Shown: in pieces, positions 12,060 through 23,979 of the stretch | Numbering within the stretch: the first letter of the stretch is position 1 | Layout: each line of letters starts with the position of its first letter | Assembly: GCA_964019055.1 (NCBI GenBank) | Contig: OZ025222.1 | Location: 8,355,029-8,419,028, forward strand | From: Anthopleura xanthogrammica | Lineage: Eukaryota > Cnidaria > Anthozoa > Actiniaria > Actiniidae | DNA: 64,000 bases | Direction of reading: 5' to 3' | Translations under genes and position numbers: made by a program | The notes under the pieces: model-generated | Told to the model about the DNA's origin: nothing | The model's input: only the letters and a program-made list of their open reading frames with translations | Databases searched by the model: none

Positions 12060-13740
12060 GAAATCACTAATAAAGATTAAAGGTGGGAGTGCAGTAGCTA
12101 ATAATTTTGTGATCAATTAGAGTAGGTTTCGTATTCAAACGACAGTACATGGCACGAGCTGGACGATATCTTTTGAATAAAAAAAACACACGGAGATCGC
12201 GTCTAATGCCGTGTGAAGATGCCCAGACATCTTCACATGCTGAACACCATTTTTCTACAGGACATTCAAAATTCTTGCTATATAAAAAGCAAGGGAAAAC
12301 TCTGCTGCAGCGTTCTTTGAAGAAAGTTGAAATTAAGGGGTTTTTCGTTCGCAGTTTAATGACCATCCGGCCCGGCCTCATGTTGCTGGGATTCAGGCCT
12401 GTTTCCTTCATGAACTCGCTAGCCGCTTTGCACATACTACATCTATACATGACATTTTTAATATTAACTATCAAACATGTATTTGCAACTAAAACCTCAT
12501 ATCCAACAGTAAAAGAAAAACGAAAATGCAAACTTGTTTGTTAATAAGCTCAAATTCATCACTCGGTAAGGAGTATCGCCAACCGCCATTTTGATTTTGC
12601 TGAACAACAAGCTTATCTTTGTTCGAGTCTTGAGCAAAACGTAGAGAATTAACAGGCGAACAAAAATGATAAAGAAAGATCCAATTTTTATGTTTCACAA
12701 GCCAGTTCGTGTTAAGAAACTCGTTATTGAAGAATTTAGTTAACGAATTGACTTTAGACAGAGCATTCTTGAACAAAATCCCTCGCTTGAAAGACAATCT
12801 TGTAAACATTGGAAATCTAAAATTACTAACTTTCACTTTCGTCATGACAGCTTAGAGCGAGAGAATGGACAAATCTTTTTTTGTTATTTTTGCAAAGATT
12901 TTCTCCTACAAATCATGACAGGAGAAAACTATTCCCAAAAGCAAAAAAATAATTAGTATTTTTTTAATGGTCTGAACAAAAGCCCCAGATCTGTTCGAGG
13001 GAAGAGCATGGCTTCAAAGAACAATGCACCAATACACAAACTTTGCATGACAAATCACTCTACCGATCGAAGAATTTTGAATGATAATTCTATCAATTAG
13101 AGTAGTTTTCGAATGATTGTGAAAAGGTCGGAGATTGGTGATATTATTTAAAGCAAAACAGCGTCTGAGATGGTGGCTCGTCCAGTGAAATTGCTTGGAC
13201 ATTGCCTTTACACGGAACGTCATGTCCATAGAAATATATTTTGCCTAAATTCGAAATTTCCTCATATCAAAAGCAAGCAACACCTCTTTTCTTAATGTGG
13301 TGTGCAAAGAATATTGATTTAATTTTTAATATGTTAATGGTTTACTGATGCCATAGGTTATTCATTGGTTTCCTTTTTCCTTCCTGTGCTTACCTCTGTA
13401 AGTCATAAAATTCATGCTCTCCCTTGGAACATTAAATATAAAGCACGCTTTAAATACAACAAAAACAACGACAATAACCCAAACAGAAGAAGAAGAAAAA
13501 CAAATTATTTTACAGTTATTTACTGGAGATAATTTGAATATGAATGCGCATGCGTAAGCTTGCATGCGTAGACTTTGACGCCAAATACGCCATTTTGAGC
13601 TACTCGCTCTTAAGAATACGGAGGACATCAGTTAACATTCCTGTTAGAGTTACCAAACAGTTTAATCGCACAGAATGGTAAAGAAAGACCCAAATTCTAT
13701 TTTATGAGAGCCAATTCGTGTTAAGAAAATCGGGGTTAAA
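12060..13740. repeat. Local tandem duplication inside unit 1
   Basis: Two collinear blocks repeat here: about 12100-12840 and 13070-13740. Paired words are 'atcaattagagta' (12113, 13090), 'aaaagcaag' (12284, 13269), 'tttccttc' (12401, 13375) and 'taaagaaaga'...'gttaagaaa' (12670, 13680). Unit 2 has only one copy (22800-23850). ORF-like stretches here are not supported as genes. Confidence 0.6.
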
Positions 13741-13889
13741 GCATTAATTTAACACATATATTTAACACGTTATTTAACACATTGAGCTTGGAAACTTGGC
13801 TCCCTCATTGTCTTGATTGGCATGCAGTTGTTCTAGCTTTATTGCCAGATTGCAGGTTCTTTATTCACTTATCATGTTTTTATCTACAG

Positions 13890-15984
13890 CAATCTAGCAA
13901 CGGCAGAAATGAAAATGAAAGATTTGAACAGGTATAGTTTCAAAATACAAACCATATTTTTTCATAGCAAGCCTCACACTTCCTGATTCCTTCCTCGAAT
14001 GCAGTTTTTACTTAATATCATAAAAGTCATATTATCTGTAATATTCTTACACTATCTACTATCTCTACCTATATCAGAGAAAAATATAGCTAGTTTGATG
14101 CAAAATATCGTAACCTTTCCGTGGCTGACCGCGTGCTTCTGTTAGGTATTTTCCGAGCACATGTTTCGGCTACGAACACAGTCTTTAGGGAAACTTAGTA
14201 TTTGAAGAGTAGATTTCTTCTTCTAAACTTCCTCTCGTGTTTCGAAAAAAACTAGTTTTGGAAATAGCCAGTGTTTTGAATAAAAAAAAATGAGAATGTT
14301 TTAGTGAAATTGAAATATTTTGCCGAACTTTTTGACACACGAAGCGTGTTCCAAAATGGCAGATCATTCATCTTTCTTAACTTATCCCTTAAGACTTTAA
14401 ACTTCTAATACTATTTAAGGTTTTCCTAATTTGAACATACGTTGTCATAATTATATTTATTATGTAACTATAAAGATTGAAATATTAGGGTTTCTCGTGG
14501 TTGATCTAGTGTTGCATAAAAACGCAATAGGTGTAGCGAAGGACTTGCACCTTGCGAACAATTCTCGTGATAAAGTCCAGCTATGTTTCTAGCTTTCTTA
14601 ATTATCTTTTTTAAAATTCGATGTAATAATATTAGTATACATTTTTTCACGTCTGGGTTGAAGCAATGAATGTTTGCTGCTTGGTTTTCTAATCATAGTT
14701 AAGTCTTCATTCTTCAGCTTCATTAGGTAATGGGCTGAAAGACATCACCTTAACTTTGGAATTTTGAGCTCTATTTCTGTCGGAGAGAAAAAATATTTTC
14801 AATTTATAGACTCTAGAAAACCAATACATAGTTTTTGAGCCGTTCGTAGTGAAAATAAACTATTTAGAGCAAAAATAATAACTCGAAAAGTGTTCTATTT
14901 GTCGAGAACTATATATATGCAAATGACATCGCGAATTTTTGTTTAAACTCTAGTCTCAGACTAATATTTTTTAGCCCGTATATTGTTCATAGCTATTATA
15001 TTTTATAATTTCATTTTGTACGGAATAACAATTCAGGTAAAAATCCAGTTTAAAAGTTAAAAGTTTTACGTGCAATAAAAAAGCTTATATCTTACCGATT
15101 TAAAAATAATAGTTTTCATAGTGTAAACAAGCTAGAGTACAAACACTAAAAGTGTGCAACTACTAAATAGTGTTAATTAAACAATAGAAAACAATGGAAT
15201 TAGCATAATTTACCAGTATTTAGTGGTATTTATGTTGCACACTTTTAGTGTTTGTACTCTAGTTTTCGAAATGATATTAAATGATCATCTAACTCTTGAT
15301 GAATTTATCTCCTGTTGCAATTAATGCATTACTGTTGTCGGTGAAATCAACTGACTAAAGAATGTCAATGTACTTTTTATTTGTTATTTTGAGTGTTGAC
15401 GTATGTCTTCTTTCTTCCTTTTCCCCCAGCCATTCCCAAATATTGACATCCAAATGGGAGTAAGAAAGAAGCAACCGGAGGAACATGATGAGGCAAGTTG
15501 AACGTTTTTCGTTATACTGCCCTTCCTTCTATTCCATCCCTCCTTCCATCAATGCACCCACCATCCATCCATACAGTCATCCCTCCCTCCCTCCATCATT
15601 CCATTAATCCATCTATCCTTCCCCTTCCATGATCCATCAAACCCATCCTTAACCCCTCCTTCATTACCGGTATCCAACTATTCATATACATGCATCCATT
15701 TATTATCCACCCCTTCCTCCCTTTCACCATCCATGCATCCCTTCAATTCCTCGCCTCCTCAATCAACCCTCAGTCCATCTATCCCCGTCTCGTATCTATC
15801 CATCCCTCCTTTCCTCTCTCAACCCACACATTCGTGGTTTAAGCCTCTTCAATAGTTAACACTATATAACTACACAAATAACACAAGTAATGTAAATGTA
15901 TACATTTGACTGCAGATGGATCCCCAGCCTGGGTTTACCAATAATGGTAGCCCAGTAGTTCAGCCGGAGGACAATTCTAATTAA
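13890..15984 (+). CDS. 3' end of an unidentified gene, copy 1 (exons A-B-C)
   Basis: Three short exons fit splice rules and align with the copies in units 2 and 3. Exon A is 13890-13931 after TTTATCTACAG, 14 codons ending NENERFEQ. Exon B is 15430-15492 after TTCCCCCAG, 21 codons containing PNIDIQMG, ending EEHDE. Exon C is 15916-15984 after GACTGCAG, 22 codons plus TAA, containing MDPQPGFTNNG and ending EDNSN. All are multiples of three in one phase. The intron after B has a GC donor (GAG|GCAAGT). The tail is polar and acidic with no predicted domain, such as a cytoplasmic or secreted disordered C-terminus. Upstream exons are not visible and may lie before the window. The product is unknown. 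Support is conservation across three copies plus splice sites; no transcript evidence. Confidence 0.6.
15132..15262. mobile_element. Palindromic MITE, 131 bp, perfect 29-bp TIRs
   Basis: 15132-15160 and 15234-15262 are exact inverted repeats beginning CTAGAGTACAAACACTAA. The centre carries 'caatagaaaacaatgg'. It sits about 170 bp upstream of exon B, and a related palindrome is in the same intron of unit 2 (25380-25523). Confidence 0.85.
15540..15835 (+). repeat. Short CCAT/CCTCC-rich pyrimidine tract in B-C intron, unit 1
   Basis: About 300 bp of imperfect 'ccatccatcc', 'ccctccctcc' words. It occupies the same intron as the 4.3-kb minisatellite of unit 2 and a remnant in unit 3, so it looks like the unexpanded state. 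Confidence 0.8.
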
Positions 15985-16104
15985 TGATGCGAAGTCAAAA
16001 AAGAAAAAAGAAAATTAAGTGTAATACAGGAGATATACCGGTTACAACTCATTTTGGACGACATGACGATATGTTGACGTGACTTGCTTACCAGCAAGGC
16101 CTCT

Positions 16105-16275
16105 TCAGGATAGGCGTAATATTTTCCCATTTCAGACCACGTGTCATCTTGAGTATAATATTCTTTGCTGAGTTGTATCCATATTCGTGTGTCTTCTCGT
16201 ACACGAGTGTTAAACAAAAAAAAGCTACACTAGGGAATGGTCTGAAATGGGGAAATAGCACATTTTTTCATAACA
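16105..16275. mobile_element. MITE of the 'CCCATTTCAGACCACGTGTC' type, copy 1
   Basis: Inverted ends: 'ggcgtaatattttcccattt', 'cagaccacg' on the left and 'tggtctgaaatggggaaat' on the right. Copies at the equivalent place downstream of exon C occur at 30717-30890 and 56862-57030, and others at 57400-57520 and 61204-61379. Confidence 0.75.
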
Positions 16276-16845
16276 AGCACTACTTCCTGTGTCATCTAGC
16301 CATTCAAACGTACAAAGTCAATATTCATATGAGTGTTCATGAACCGTCGTAAATACTGCTGTGTTTGTTTCTCGTTTAAAGACTGTTTTTCTAAGGATTA
16401 GCCTCATTTCACATTCATACTTTCATGAACATCAATAGCAAAGTAAAGAATGCTTAACCGTAGCAAGGAAAACTTTTACAAATTCCACGAATCGTCACTG
16501 GAACGTGAACAGATGAATATTCTACCATGGAGGCTAAACCTGAGCAACAAAAAAATCCGAAAAAACCATGAAACTATAAGAAAATCTACGACAAGTAGAT
16601 AGCCATAATGTGTACGTTTGTTTATTCCACTATTATCTATTTATGGTTGTCCCCACGTACAATAATATTTTAGACATTATTTTTAGTACAAAATTATACA
16701 TTGAGATTCATTGTTTCATAAAGAATGAAGATTAAAGAAAATTACTGTAAAATAAAGACAAATTGTTAAAGAATTTATTAAATGTCTAAATCAATAAGTT
16801 TCTTTCATTTACTTTTTGTTCAAGACTTCCATAGATATTACTTAG

Positions 16846-16874
16846 AGAAAAAAAAAAAAAAAAAAAAAAAAAAA
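16846..16874. repeat. Poly-A tract
   Basis: About 29 A residues in a row; possibly the tail of an unrecognised retroelement, but nothing coding precedes it. Confidence 0.8.
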
Positions 16875-17170
16875 CGAAAATGGATAGTAAATAATGTATA
16901 GTCCATTCTTAATATTTATGCATGAAATCCTTAGGCTCACGTTAATGCATCTCTGGTCACATTTAATGTATTGGCATACTCCTATGCACTGGCATTTTGC
17001 TGGCAAACGATCTTTTAAAGGCATTATACTTATTTGGTAAAACCAACAAGTTTCGCATCGAAATGTGCCGGTTTAACGTACAAAAGCCCGTGCATAGAAG
17101 TATGCCAATACCTTAAATGTGTCCAGAGCTGCATGAATTAAAGTAAGGCTGAGGATTTCATGCATAACAA

Positions 17171-17352
17171 TTACTGCAATTTTCATAAATATGCGAACTC
17201 TGTAGTTGCGAGTTGCTCGTTGGAATTTGTTTTTTCACTGCCGCCAATCATAAATATAAAAGGTACCGACTGATTATTTTTGATTGATGGAAGCAAAAAA
17301 CCAAATTTCAGCGTGCAGCTCGCAGCTACCGAGTTCGCATGTTTATGAAATT
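17171..17352. mobile_element. TTACTG MITE, copy 1
   Basis: Family of about 185 bp with inverted ends TTACTGC...TGCGAACTC / GAGTTCGCA...GCAGTAA. The inner core carries 'gttggaatttg', 'cactgccgcc', 'aaaaggtaccgactgatta' and 'ccaaatttcagcg'. This copy has the 'tttcataaa' type of tip; its right tip has decayed. Confidence 0.8.
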
Positions 17353-18227
17353 AAAAACATTTTAAATTCTAGTAAGGCATTAGTGTTGCGTTACTGACTT
17401 GTCAACGCATATTATATTTCTACTTGACCTACTAGAGTACCTTTCAAGACTAGCTGATGAAATAAACATATCTATTTCAGTATCGAAACCGTTCGCTGCA
17501 AAACAGACGTTTTATCAATGTAAATACTCTTAGCCAAAATGTGTTTAACTGGTCATTTGTTTTTCCTTCAGTTTTTGTTTACTGTATTTTCATAAATGGA
17601 AATATTCAACAAGGAGTCTTGGCAGTTCGCATTCTTGTAGATCACTATCAGCTCGTCTGACTTCTACAAGTTCTTGGAGTCAGCTTTCATCAAAGCTTTG
17701 TTTGTCACACGCTTTGTAGTTTGTCTCTCGTTCTGTAGTTTGTCTCAATATATTTTTTTTGTATCTGAGATCTGGTAAGATCTAGTTTGATCATAGCTAG
17801 GTAGTTTATAGATTCTCTTAATCTATTTTGACTAGTTTGTCTAGTTCTACGATTCTCATACCGTAGTTTGCTCATAGATTCTCAAAGATAGCTCATAGAT
17901 TCTCAGACTTCTCTCTTTGAGTGTGTGGATCAATCCGTTCGCAAATCGCTCAATAACATCTTTTAATGTGTGTCTACCACGTACGGCGTGTGTGTTTGTA
18001 AGTAGTTTAAGCGTAGCGTTAAAAAACCTAAAGACAATAGTACGCAACATGCCTACAGACAAACTAGTACTTCACGAACCCTGAACGAATATTAATGAAT
18101 TAATGGTGACACAACACTAAAAACTATAAATACATCGTCCTCGATGTCGTGTGGCAACTTCATTGGACATTGTTTACAAGTTCTCGACCAATCATGACGT
18201 GTGAAATTATGGTCTACCTGACGCCCG
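17353..18227. other. Spacer with repeated 'tagtttgtct' and 'catagattctc' words
   Basis: Between 17650 and 17930 the words 'gtagtttgtctc' and 'gctcatagattctca' recur without strict periodicity. No gene is supported. Confidence 0.4.
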
Positions 18228-18327
18228 AAAAACGGATCTCATTTTAAGACTGGTTTGCTACCATAGCAACCCAGTAAAAAAACGGATCTCATTTTAAGAC
18301 TGGTTTGCTACCATAGCAACCCAGTAA
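18228..18327 (+). repeat. Exact 50-bp tandem duplication
   Basis: Two adjacent copies with a 50-bp period, each starting 'aaaaacggatctcatttt' and ending 'gcaacccagta'. They appear identical, so the event is recent. Confidence 0.9.
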
Positions 18328-18794
18328 ATAGCAGTAACGAAAGGCCCATAGAATATAGAAAGGAAAGCTATAATTGTTATGTTCTAACGGTGGTTTAACG
18401 AGATACCAAGAGCAAAGACGGAGTGAGCAGGTGAAAAAACATGCGCCTTTCGCCGCCAATTCTCCGATGGTTCTATCTGTTATTCTTGAAGAGGCAAAAT
18501 ATTTTTATTTTCTTTATTCAATTTTAAGCAAAAATATATTTGTATTTGTTTGTATTCTAGACACACATCGGTACCCCGACGTCAATTCAAAGGTCAAGCC
18601 GGCATTGTTTTCAAGTTGGGGGAATCCCCTAATTAATGTAAAATAAAGACAAAATCAAATAAAGATATAAATATAATAAAGACTATGTCATTCCATTTGT
18701 ACTCAAGAAACTATGTATTACTCTGTACACCAATTGGTAGTTTTTGATTTGTGTTGTTCTTCGATGACACGAATATAATTCAGGAATACTAAAC

Positions 18795-19103
18795 CTACAG
18801 ACCCTTGCACGTGACGTCTAAGGAGCTCAATAGGCCTCAAGCATGATAACTTTTAATCCAAAATCCCTTTCATTAGCTTGTTTGTTATGCTTATACATAT
18901 TTTCACTATTGTCTTGGTATTCTTAAAGGAATTTTAATATTTGAATATGAAAAAGATTGTGGTAGTTTAGGTATGAAACTTTATTAAGGTTTGGGACTAT
19001 TTTGAGGACAAAACAAAAGAATTTCAATTTCCACAGAATTGGAAAATTATAGTTTGGTACTCCAAATTGAGCTGCTTTGACGTCACGTGCAAGGGGTCTA
19101 TAG
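18795..19103. mobile_element. Composite MITE with about 25-bp TIRs
   Basis: The left end CTACAGACCCTTGCACGTG (18795-18818) is the inverted match of the right end 19079-19103 (GACGTCACGTGCAAGGGG...). A second element of the 'cctaaac' type (mirror of 63100-63290) lies inside, at about 18825-18985, so this is a nested insertion. Confidence 0.75.
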
Positions 19104-20096
19104 TAATGGTACAAATTTCTCTTCAAAACTATTCTCCTGAAGCATAATCAAAGCTATAACTCAGTCTGGCAGGCTTAAACACGCATAAACATATACCATG
19201 GTCATTCAGTAAGGTCACTACTCAAAATAAATATTCCCTACGCGTGACAAGCAAAAGCATACAATTCATCAAACAAGCCCAAACGAATCTCACAAGTTAA
19301 TGGTATATCTGTAAATGATGGATAAAAATACCTATAGAATATAACAACTTATAAAGGATCAGGAACCAGGGATTTTTGATTTGATATTCATGTTAAGAAA
19401 CGCTTGGCTTGATATTGAATATTTTACTCTACTGTGAGTGACATATTTTTATATTTTTCTAATGTGCATACTCACGACCGTGAAGATGTGCCGAAACACA
19501 TTGAGCTCTTCAGCCAATGACTGTCTGACCCATTTCGTAAGTTTAATGAACTAAGTAAGCAGGAACTGAATCAAATGCTTCATAGATAAAATAGTTTTGA
19601 ACCAGTTCAAATAGCTTGGAATAAGTATAGGTAAAAATCCTGACTTCCCATAGAAAATGATTCCTAAGCATTCTAGGAATTAATGAAAGGTAAGGACAAA
19701 GTTAAGACTAGTTAATGGTATTCAAAGTATTGGTTGTGTTTATCATAGTATTCTAATGCCATTTTTGCAATATGAAAATAGATACCGTATACATGTGTAT
19801 TTAACATGACCAAAATTCCAATTCGATCCTGAGCTTCACAGCAATTGAAGCTTAGTTCTGTTGTGAGTTTCCCACGCCGTGATACAACACCTCGCCAAAG
19901 TAGATTTTTAGAAACCGTGATTCATAAAAGTGTTAATAGCAGTTTAGCTTTAACAGTACTTTGACAGTATGAGCCGTTGTAAAGTCTAGCTAAATTTTAG
20001 TTTTGGATCGCCTTTAGAAGAATGAAGCATGAGCAACTGCACAATTTTGAAGTAATCGACTAACGCTTTGCTTTAGCCAATTACGTCTCCACCAAA

Positions 20097-20288
20097 TTTA
20101 CTGCGATTCTCAATATTCTGCGAACTCGGTATTTGCTAGTTGCCCGTTGGAATTTGGTTCTTCACTGCCGTCAGTCAAAAATATAAAAGGTACCGACTGA
20201 TTAGTTTTGATTGACGGCAGCGAAAAACCAATTTCACAACAAGCCGTTGAAATGTCTGAGTTCGCAGAATATTGAGAATCGCAGTAAA
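20097..20288. mobile_element. TTACTG MITE, copy 2, perfect 31-bp TIRs
   Basis: 20097-20127 and 20258-20288 are exact inverted repeats (core CTCAATATTCTGCGAACTC). The inner sequence has 'aaaaggtaccgactgatta' and 'ttgacggcagcgaaaaacc'. This is the 'tctcaatattc' tip subtype. Confidence 0.9.
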
Positions 20289-20663
20289 ACCTCTGGGAAT
20301 CAAATTCTTTGTCTTTTGTATTTGTTTTGTTTTGAATTGGGTGGAAACGTACATAGCGATGCGTTAGCCGATTAGGTCTATTGCCTCATTTGTAAGACAA
20401 ACATGATGAAAGAATGACAAGACGTTTTTATTCAAGACAGCCGGTTATCCAGTATTTCGTATGGTTTTGTTTTTTGTTTATTAATTATATCATTAAACAA
20501 TTTTTTTTATTTGTAAAATGTCGACATAAACAGATTCTTCTATGACTTCAGTTTACTTAAGAATATAATGATTTGATTAATAAGTATTATGTATGGCAGA
20601 CACAGTACAACAACACTGGCAGTACAACATCTAAACAACAATCTAGGGAAAATTCACATCTGA

Positions 20664-20853
20664 TTACTGCGATTCTCAATATTCTGCGAACTCAGACATT
20701 TCAATGACTTGTTGTGAAATTGGTTTTTCGCTGCCGTCAATCAAAACTAATCAGTCGGTACGTTTTATATTTTTGACTGGCGGCAGCAAAAAAACAAATT
20801 TCAACGCGCAACTCGCAACTACCAAGTTCGCAGAATATTGAGAATCACAGTAA
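20664..20853. mobile_element. TTACTG MITE, copy 3
   Basis: Same tip subtype as copy 2, but internally in the opposite orientation ('actaatcagtcggtacg' instead of 'gtaccgactgattag'). It lies about 375 bp from copy 2. Confidence 0.88.
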
Positions 20854-20999
20854 CCAATAATGAAATGGTAACTCATGCTGGTACTAATCAGAAACCATGA
20901 AAATTGGAACAAAACACGCAATAAACAAAGCAATAATAAATAGCCGCTTTGACGTCATCAAGTGAAAAAGATCTATAGAGAAGTTTAGTGTGACTCAAT

Positions 21000-23050
21000 T
21001 TCCATGTTATTGATAAGTATGATCTGCAGTGATCCGTGTTCAAACCGTCTTCAAGATCGAGAATTTGGTTGCATTTGGGTAAAAAAAAATGAAAATTTAT
21101 TTAAATATAAAGCTATTTAGTTGATAATAAGTACTAAACATAAATTGATATTTTTTTAATATTCATTGTACAACTAACACAAGTTCGCAATAGTTCACAA
21201 GTATCAACTTCTTGGCAAATGCTCTTTTTTTTTACTACGGTGGCACATCAAAACAATATATTTCTGTAACGCTAAGCTCAAGGTCACCAGAGGGTACAAA
21301 CTAGCAGAAACATAAGCACGCCACAGCACGCCATGAATCTTAGAAATATCCACTCGGTCACATGGACATAGATAACTCTCAAGATCAGTGTTGCTTTATT
21401 AGCTCTAGAATAACAAGTAAAGGACAATATCAATGGTTAGTACAGTAGTTTATTTATTCAACAAACGTGCAAAAGGTTTGCAATTTCACTACTATTCATA
21501 AAAAGGGGAAAAGCAACACCACTTCTTGCGAGAGTAGCGTAATTTTTTGCTCATATTTTGGCACATTTAACAGACAAAACTGCACTGTCAGTAGTCTAAC
21601 CTGAAATCGATAATTTTGGGTCAGTTTACTTGTTTAAATTTAGTGCTATTTTAGCAGCCAGTGTCTTGAAATACTTTTCAAGGCCATTTTAAGACATTTT
21701 AAAAGATATAGAAATACAAATAAATACAAATGTGTTTTACTAATTCGATATGCTATACATCAAATCAAATTGAAACAAAATGGTTATTAAATACAAATGG
21801 TCTATGGGTTTGTAGATTTTTCCGAAACTCCGCAGTCTTCACGTCCTGAAACTAAGCTAAAGGTGTCTATGTCGACTACATTCGGTTCCATTATTTGAAT
21901 TTCATATTTTTGCATTTACTACTGACATTTATTCGAGTCATGTTGGTTGGTTGAATCGAACAAAATATTGGCCTCTAGAGAGTACACGATCAACTCATGA
22001 ATGAGCACTAAACTTAAGTAGTCAAAATTCTTTGTCAAATTCTGTATTAAATATATATTCATTATATATCAAAATAGTGCTGTTGAATAACTACAAAACT
22101 AAAAGAAAACTGAAAACCGAAAACTACAAGCTTATTCAGTTACTCCTTAAAGTTTCTTTAATATTATACTTTTACTTCAAAGTATAGTGATAGTTGTGGT
22201 AAGTAATTTATCTGTTACACTGTTCCATAGCTCAATTTTGAAGTGTCATTCCCAAAGTGTAGTTTTCAACGCTTGAAGTCTACGAGACCAAACTCCGTTG
22301 TACCATGTCCGTAGACACCAGTACAGTTGGCTGGTTTTAATCAGACCACTTTCTTACCGTCAGAACCTCTTTTCACCTTGTAAAAAAAAACTTAATTTCC
22401 GAGAAAACCAGGCTTTCCACTTTCCACTTACCATAGTGAGTATGAATGATGAACGTTACTACCACGTGGAATTTCACCCTTGCACAACTGATGTATTTAC
22501 TTTCACTTTCGTTATAACAACCTTAAAAGAATTAAAGCTTTTTTACATAATTTCGCAACAGTTTTTGATTCCGACATTTTAAAATCATGTCGGGATTACA
22601 GTATTCCCGTATAAGCCAAAAATACGAATTGATATTATTAATATTTCTTTTCTTACTTTCCACATCAGCACCTAGTTCTGTTTGAGACAAAAATGCTGCT
22701 CGTCAGAGCTAGTCATCTCCGCTGCTTGACAAACCGTCTGACAAATATACCTAAACGTTAAATGAAAGAATTATAGTGGCTGATAATAACTTTAGTGATG
22801 ATTAAGAGTAGTTTTTGTATTGAATTTTTTTGTATTGAGATCGACGATAATCGTTTGAAATAATAAACAACAGCGCGCAAGATCGCTTAATTCTCCACAC
22901 AGTGAAATTGCTCAGACAACACACGTCCGTATCAAGTATTTTTACACTCATTCAAAATTATATTAAATAATAGCGACTTTTGATATCAAGCAATTAACTA
23001 GTAAAGCTTTCGTTAAGAAATGGCAACGTCTCGATACCAACATGCCAACA
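21000..23050. other. Unit 2 spacer, non-coding
   Basis: Collinear with 8.6-12.1 kb of unit 1. No exon is conserved above background between the two copies, which argues against hidden exons here. Confidence 0.5.
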
Positions 23051-23200
23051 TTAAGGCGCGTTTTCACTAGCAACTTTGTCGCGCGACTTGAGTGGCGATT
23101 TTATGGCGATTTCACGGCGATAGATCGTAGCTACGTCGCCGCCAATTCAAACATGATCGAAATTTAGTGTAACAATTTGCTAGTGTAAACGGGCCTTTAT
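23051..23200. mobile_element. MITE with 'TTTTCACTAGCAA' ends
   Basis: The left end TTAAGGCGCGTTTTCACTAG is inverted at the right end (TTGCTAGTGTAAACGGGCC). The interior is rich in 'ggcgat' and 'cgccgcc' words. This style of element is widespread in invertebrates. Superfamily uncertain. Confidence 0.75.
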
Positions 23201-23979
23201 AAGTCTAGAAATGTTTAAAGTACAGAGTCTTAAACTTCAGACCAGAGTCTTAAACTTATGACTCTACATTTGGGAAATTTTGGCTTGGCTTAATATTGTT
23301 GTCAAGTTGGAAACGAAACTTCACCATTACTCATTCCGAGTTTTCTTAGTAATTTCGAAATTCCCTCCCTATATAAAAAGCAAGAAACGAAGCTTGTTTT
23401 AGCGTAGTTTGAAGATAAAAATATAACGAAGGGTTTCCTCATATTCAACCTTTTACTATGTTCGTAGCTTAATCACCACTTATGTATTTGGTTTCCTGTT
23501 TCCTTCCTGAGCTCGCTAACGCTTAGCACAACTACTAGAAATACGCATTAACCATCGAGCATGTTCTTAACATAAACAACAATAATAACAACAAGTTCAA
23601 ATGAAAACCAAAATAAAACTCGTATTCTAATAAGCCACATTTGATCACGTGATGAGGTGATTTTCCATCCACCATTTTGGATTTGCTGTAAGACAAGCTC
23701 CTTGATTTTTAAACTTTTAAAAACAATTAGAGTATTAAGACGATCAAAAATGGTAAAGAAAGATTCATTTTCATATTCTTTGTAAGCCAATTCATGCCAA
23801 TGGGATCGTTATTGCAGTATTTAGTATTCAGTTTGAGTTCGGAGTTTGTCTTCGTGTGCTTAGCAAAATGCCTCTCTTCATTTTGTATTGGTTTTCTCGT
23901 AGTTTGCTTGTCTTTATTCAATACTGTTAATGATTTGTAAAGTATTAGTAATCACACCAAATCTTCATTATTTCTACAG

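Larger units (their letters stand above)
6700..18660 (+). repeat. Segmental tandem duplication, unit 1
   Basis: Long collinear, diverged similarity joins this stretch to unit 2 (about 18720-32400). Anchors include 7550-7660 with 19130-19230 ('ttctcctgaagca', 'taaacacgcacaaacatata'), 8610 with 21030 ('gatccgtgttc'), 9950 with 21440 ('acagtagtttattta'), 12660 with 23740 ('taaagaaagat'), tail exons A/B/C, and 18570-18640 with 31750-31830 and 58440-58500 ('ggggaatccc'). Boundaries are approximate. Confidence 0.8.

Noticed and set aside
12149..12544. 131-codon frame, with a 154-codon frame on the other strand
   Set aside because: The region aligns with non-coding sequence of unit 2 (23.4-23.6 kb) and with its own local duplicate, where the frames are not kept.
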